Position numbers and translations under genes: made by a program. Below are positions 58,986 to 64,000 of a DNA stretch of 64,000 bases, piece by piece. The stretch comes from Euborellia annulipes (lineage: Eukaryota; Arthropoda; Insecta; Dermaptera; Anisolabididae): positions 186,001 through 250,000 of the forward strand of contig JAKCPI010005660.1 of assembly GCA_023213315.1 (NCBI GenBank), written 5' to 3'. Below the pieces are notes generated by a model. That model was given only the letters and a program-made list of their open reading frames with translations. It made no database searches and was not told where the DNA came from. Each line of letters begins with the position of its first letter. The first letter of the stretch is position 1.

Positions 58986-60518
58986 TAGTATATTTTTGCC
59001 TTGTGTTATTTTGAACTGCTCCACCATTTTTTCAAAAAGAAAAAAATATCCGGCTGCGTCTCTCACTACCTCTACCAATAATTCCCGAATACAGCTTTAA
59101 ACCTTGGAAATATTTATTCATCTATTTAGTTTTTAATTATTTCGACAAATTTTATTTTGTGCCATTTAATTTGTTCATTTAACCGAGATCAGAGTCACTG
59201 GTCACATTTACAATTTGTACCAGTGCATAATGATCTCGGAGAATAAGAAGTCAGATTTATGCCCCGATTAAAAAAAAAAATTGTTTTTTTTTCTTGGGTC
59301 CCTATATTTGAAACACATTTACTTTGCCATTGGCCAAATGGTTTTTCCAACGGCCATTTAATTAAGTTAAAAAAAAAAAATTTGCTCTTTTTTTTACATC
59401 TAGCCATCATAATTTAATTTATTTATATTTTTTATTCGCCCCCCCCCCTGGATCCCCCCTCCAGCTGACTCGGGCCCGCCTGCGGCGGACCCTCGCCTTT
59501 TCTTCTTAATAAATTATAAAAAGAAAATTATTATTTCATTCCAATTCAGTGCCTGCTTGAGGATTTGTTTACATTCATGGAATACACAAATGAAAAGAAT
59601 ACATAAATATTTCTCTATACATTACCTATGGGAAAAATCGTAACTTTAAGAATTAATAACTCAAAAAGTTATAGGAATTTCGGGATGAAAATAATTTTCC
59701 TGTAATCCCTAGAAGGTACTCTCTATGCATATAAAATTTCATTTCAAAATTCCAACTGGAAGTTGCCTAAATAGAGCTTGACAGACAGACAGACAGACGG
59801 ACATTAGCGAATTATATATAGAGATTTTAGTAAACTATTTCTATAGATTTTTTAATAAAAATGTTGTTTTGATACAAGGCATATATGTTAAAAATTATTA
59901 TAAAAGAAATGTAAATTTGTTTATTTAAATAAATGTGCCGTTCACTCTCTGAATGAAATATATTTCATTTTAATTTTCTATAATTTATAAAAAATAAAAA
60001 AATAATTTGAATAAATTTTCGATATCGAATGTACTAGATGCCTGTATTTTGAAGATCCTGTCCATGTCCAACCCCCGAGGAGGATACAAATTCAAAAATT
60101 TTTTCAAAAGAAACGTATAAAAAAAAAGGTTTCCTTGTCCCTACCTAAAAATAGGCTAACGCTACCCCATTTTTAAGATCCGATTGCATTACATCCATCT
60201 CACTTTCATTTAACCGGCCCCAGTACTGTATGTTTTAGAAAGGTTGAATTTGATTTTAGATTTTAAATCTAATTGTTTATTTTTAGAACATTTGCTCTAT
60301 CACCGACTGAAAATTGATATTATATATTAATTTATAATACAACGAATTTTACAATTCAACATTTCACAGACCTCACCACAATTTTTTTTATTTTCTTTCA
60401 TGTATTTATTATACGAATTTCCCATAATTATATTTTGTTTCGTAATTATTAAATAAACAAAAATGAAATCTATTCGTTTCAAATTTTTGCAATTTTTCAA
60501 AATTATTTTTTTAATACA

Positions 60519-60709
60519 ATTTGTGAGATGTTTTTGTTTATTTTCCTGGACGCGAATCAGGACTTAGCGCTTTTGCGGCGGAGGGACTATCTTTATCCTA
60601 GTGGGCCGGCGACCTGGGATAAATATAGTCCGTCCACCGCAAAAGCGGCAAGTCCTGGTTCGAGTCCAGAGGGCGCAATTTGCCCAAACAAAAACACATC
60701 TCACAAATA
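60519..60709. repeat. Fold-back element with 46-bp inner arms
   Basis: Outer ends 'atttgtgagatgtttttgtt' and the mirror near 60687-60709 differ by a 2-base insertion. Inner arms 60553-60598 and 60617-60662 are inverted with about 87% identity and are unusually G/C-rich for the region. A perfect B-box GGTTCGAGTCC lies at 60657-60667 on the right arm, but no cloverleaf forms. Confidence 0.75.
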
Positions 60710-61908
60710 TGTGACTAATTCACAGACTATTGGGGGTTGTTTGAAAAAACTCTACCTAGTTATTATTTTTTTAAATTTTTTATATTGATTGACAAGGAAT
60801 TATTTAAACAATTAGAGGTTTAGATTTACGCACATATTTATATTATAAAAAAAAATCATCTATTAAAAAAAAAAAAAGATCTACAAAATCTCGTTAAAGA
60901 TATTGATGAAAATGTTAATTATTTTAAAATGTCTTTTTCAATAATTAAAAAAAAAAAAAAATCACCCTATAGTAATTGTAAAATTAAAAAAATGTATAAA
61001 AAAAAATATTTTTTTACATCACTTGTTATCTGCTATTTCTAAAAGTTACTTTATTTAAATTATATTACTAAAACATTATTTCCAAATATATCATATAGCG
61101 CCTAATCATTAATTTTAATTTCATTACTGAAAATATTTTGTACATATAAAAAAAAAAAAATTTTTTTTTCAATGATATAAATAATTGCAAGATATATATA
61201 TATATATATTTTTAATAATACATTGGTTTGTAATTTTATCTTTATTTTATTTCCTGCCAAATGTGAATCATAAAATTAGTCCTCGGAAAAAAAAAAATAA
61301 ATTAAATTTTCAAATAATTTAATATTTGTGTACCGGTAAGTAATTGAAGGGAAAAAAACAGCTTTAATTTTCTTCCAATTGCTCAGTTTTTTTTTATGTT
61401 CGTTATATATATATCTACAATAATAGAATTTGCAATAAATTAAGTTGAACCAGTTGAGAGGAAATTAATTCTACGTTTTCTTCTTATTCATTACTTCCTG
61501 ACATCCATCATCCAGCGAATAATATGAATTTAGCATTTTATCATGTAGATTATAAAATTAAAAAAAAAATATACATTGAATGTTTTGCAAAACAATTGAT
61601 GTGATTTTATTATATATCTATGTTCGAATGGAATTTAATTATATTCACAAAATGATTGGATAATTTGAATATATATTTATAAGAAGAAAAAATCACAAAA
61701 AAAAAAAATATTTAAAATTTTTAGAAGTTTGTTGTATAGTAAAAAAAAAAAAAATTGAATTAGAATGTACACTCAATCCAAAATATTTGTTGTGTATTTA
61801 GGGGTTTCATCAATCTAATATTACTGAATGTTTTGAAAAACGTTATAATATTTTTTTATGATTGATTGATTCATACATTTATTTAAATGCCTTCCCAATA
61901 TATATATA

Positions 61909-62776
61909 CAGGGGCTAGAGAAAATAATATTAACACCGGACATCAAGACAATATTTATTTATTAATAATGTGTTGAGCTTGTAGAAATTTTTACAGGTTA
62001 TTTGGGGATACCCTAGGATGTCTATTTAAAGTTTTCGACCTCGAGGTCCCTGTACTAACTTGGGAGGGGGGGGGGAGTGCAAAAAAACTAAAATCTTGGA
62101 ACTTTTTTCAGTTTTTTGCTTATATCTCGGAAACTAAGCATATTTTGTGAACCATAGTACAATACAAAGATGTAGAGTATTAAATTTGCAAAAATATGGT
62201 TGATAAATCGAATTCCTAGACCCAATATTAACCGAGATACGGCCGATCAAAGTTTCTATTTCTTTTACATTTCGAGAAACTTTGGACTTTTTTCAGTTTT
62301 TCGTTTATATCTCGTAAACTAAGCATATTTTGAGAAACATAGTATAATACAAAGGCGTAGAGTATTAAATTTGCAAAAATATGGTTGATAAATCGAATTT
62401 CTAGAGACAATATTAACAGAGATACGGCCGAAAGAATTTTATATATGTTTTAAAACTTTGATCTGCCGTATATTAAGTCTACACATTCGTTTTATCTACG
62501 AAATTGTAGCAAATTTAATGCTTTTGTACTAGGATGCACAAAATATGCTTAGTTTACGAGATATAAAACAAAATAAAAACTGAAAAAATTTTGAAATTTT
62601 TGTCCCCGCCCCTCCCCTCCTCCCAAAATAGCACAATGTCCTCGATGTCGAAAACTTAAGATAGACATCCTAGAGTACCCCCAAATAACCAGTAAAAATT
62701 TCTACAAGTGTGGCTCAACATATTATTAATAAATATTGTCTAATGTACGGTGTTTATATTGTTTTGTCTATCTCTG
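61909..62776. mobile_element. Tc1/mariner-type non-autonomous element, 868 bp
   Basis: Ends CAGGGGCTAGAGAAAATAAT and the mirrored CAGAGATAGACAAAACAATA are diverged inverted repeats flanked by TA (61907-61908 and 62777-62778). Terminal arms of over 150 bp continue ('attaataatgtgttgagc', 'ggatgtctat'). The inside has a tandem duplication: 'gcttatatctcggaaactaa' near 62118 and again near 62303, plus an inverted third piece near 62530-62580. No transposase. Confidence 0.75.
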
Positions 62777-64000
62777 TATTTATATATATATTGTATCAAG
62801 TAGTTAAATAGATCCTCATGACCTTTCTAATGAGAATATCTAAAAAATAAAAAATAAAAAAAATAAAAAATTCAAAAAGAACAAAAAAAAAAAAATAAAA
62901 AAATAAATAAAAATTGACTTTTACTTATCTAATTTTATGAAAAAAAAAAAATAAAAAAAAATTGCCTGTATGATTTTGGGGCCAATTTTGTTTCTATATT
63001 TTACTATTTAACATTTAATTGTTACCCTTTTAATCTACTAATAATCTTATTCCAAATACTTTTATTACAATTGTACATTTAGCCTTTATAAACACTAGAA
63101 AGTCACTCTAGCATCTTAATAGATCCCTCATGTTATCTATAGGATGGTTAGTTTGCCTATAAACAATTCGAAACATTTCATTATGTATATGTTTATACAA
63201 GAATCGATTGAATAAATTCAAATGAAATGATAAGGATTGAAGGATCTTAATGTCATCATTAATAATTTTGTTTTCATATTTTTTTTTTCTTTGTTGTTAT
63301 ATGTTTATATTTTATTATTATTATTTTTTTTTTTGGTAAAATTTCTTAAACAACCCTTCATACCATAATGGTGGATCTTTAGGATCTTTAAAACATTTTT
63401 TTTTTATTTATATCAACTATTTATATTAAATTTTTAAAATAGATCTTATTAATCCACCTAATATTATAATAAATAATAAAAAAAAATCGAAGAAAAATTT
63501 TATACTTACAGAAGTAGCTCATTAAAAAAAAAAAAAGTTTATTAAAGCTAAGGAAGTATTTTATGAAACATAGTTTTCATATTTTTAATTTATTTATGCT
63601 AAATCAAATAATAATGACCAACAAAAACACAATTTGTATTGTAAATTTGTTGACCAACCTAAAGTCTGTCTTTTAGAAAAAAAAAAAAAAAATTTTAAAC
63701 AAATGTGCTTAGACTTTTCAATTTCTGCATTTCTGAATTAATTCAATATTTTTTAGAAAAAAAAAAAAAAAAAATGTATATAAATGACAATATATTAAGA
63801 TAGAAATATTTGAAAACAATTTGCTAATTATTTTTAATTTCTAATTTGTAAACTTTTCTGTGAATATAAATATAATAAAAATCTCATTATATGTATTATG
63901 TAATCTGAAATTTTACTTTTTTTTTTTTAACTTATTTAAATCAAATCATTGGCAACCCCCAGGATTTTTGTTTGAGGAGAGGCGAAAATATTTTTGGTGA

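Larger units (their letters stand above)
57491..64000. other. Gene-free right end of the window
   Basis: After the RNF 3' UTR I find no exon on either strand. Content: a hammerhead-like block near 58533-58560, fold-back family H copy 2 at 58720-58985, a SINE tail near 59535-59577, a run of 'gacagacagacagac' near 59782, a fold-back at 60519-60709, a Tc1-type element at 61909-62776, and many A/T homopolymers (for example 62880-62960, 63670-63775). It could be intergenic or part of a neighbouring gene's intron. Confidence 0.6.

Noticed and set aside
60640..60680. Possible tRNA gene because of GGTTCGAGTCC
   Set aside because: No acceptor stem partner or A-box at the right distance. The sequence is an arm of a fold-back element.
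1..64000. CRISPR arrays, bacterial-type operons or prophage
   Set aside because: Repeat spacing is irregular, genes have spliceosomal introns and poly(A) signals, and no prokaryotic features were seen.

Overview
The window is eukaryotic nuclear DNA, very AT-rich, with short spliced exons, canonical GT-AG introns and dense transposon debris. Gene content and repeat types fit an arthropod. A parasitic copepod of the sea-louse type is my best guess, but that is inference from AT content, mariner/fold-back load and gene set, not from a database match.

Five protein genes can be assembled exon by exon with consistent splice phases. In order they are: the C-terminal two thirds of SART1 (+, 794-9187; 5' exons lie before the window), ZW10 (-, 12835-19630, complete, 708 aa), SMCR8 (+, 20146-26504, complete, 582 aa), a C3orf38 homologue (-, 29362-31880, complete, 260 aa) and an RNF126/RNF115-type RING ubiquitin ligase (+, 33066-57490, complete, 319 aa). 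ZW10/SMCR8 and C3orf38/RNF126 are divergent pairs with short shared upstream regions. SART1/ZW10 and SMCR8/C3orf38 are convergent. The genes are housekeeping functions (splicing, kinetochore/Golgi tethering, autophagy/lysosome, protein quality control) with no operon-like logic. Region 57491-64000 holds no gene I can support.

Introns and intergenic DNA hold: a decayed Ty3/Gypsy retrotransposon with one 470-bp LTR (35471-39067); mariner, Tc1-like, pogo-like, hAT-like and PIF/Harbinger-like fragments; a LINE remnant (28480-29175); tRNA-like SINE heads; several TIR/MITE families; and many long fold-back (palindromic) elements.

The most interesting signal is shared by many of these otherwise different fold-backs. 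Each carries a short block with the layout of a hammerhead ribozyme: CTGANGA (or a near form), one extra base, a perfect short hairpin, GAAA, then a self-complementary helix III with no loop (ACGT, ATACGTAT, ATATAT), a cleavage-type H base, and in the best copies a matching helix I (for example CACTT/AAGTG). This suggests a population of retrozyme-like or Penelope-terminus-like elements, mostly preserved as head-to-head inverted dimers. Ribozyme activity is inference.
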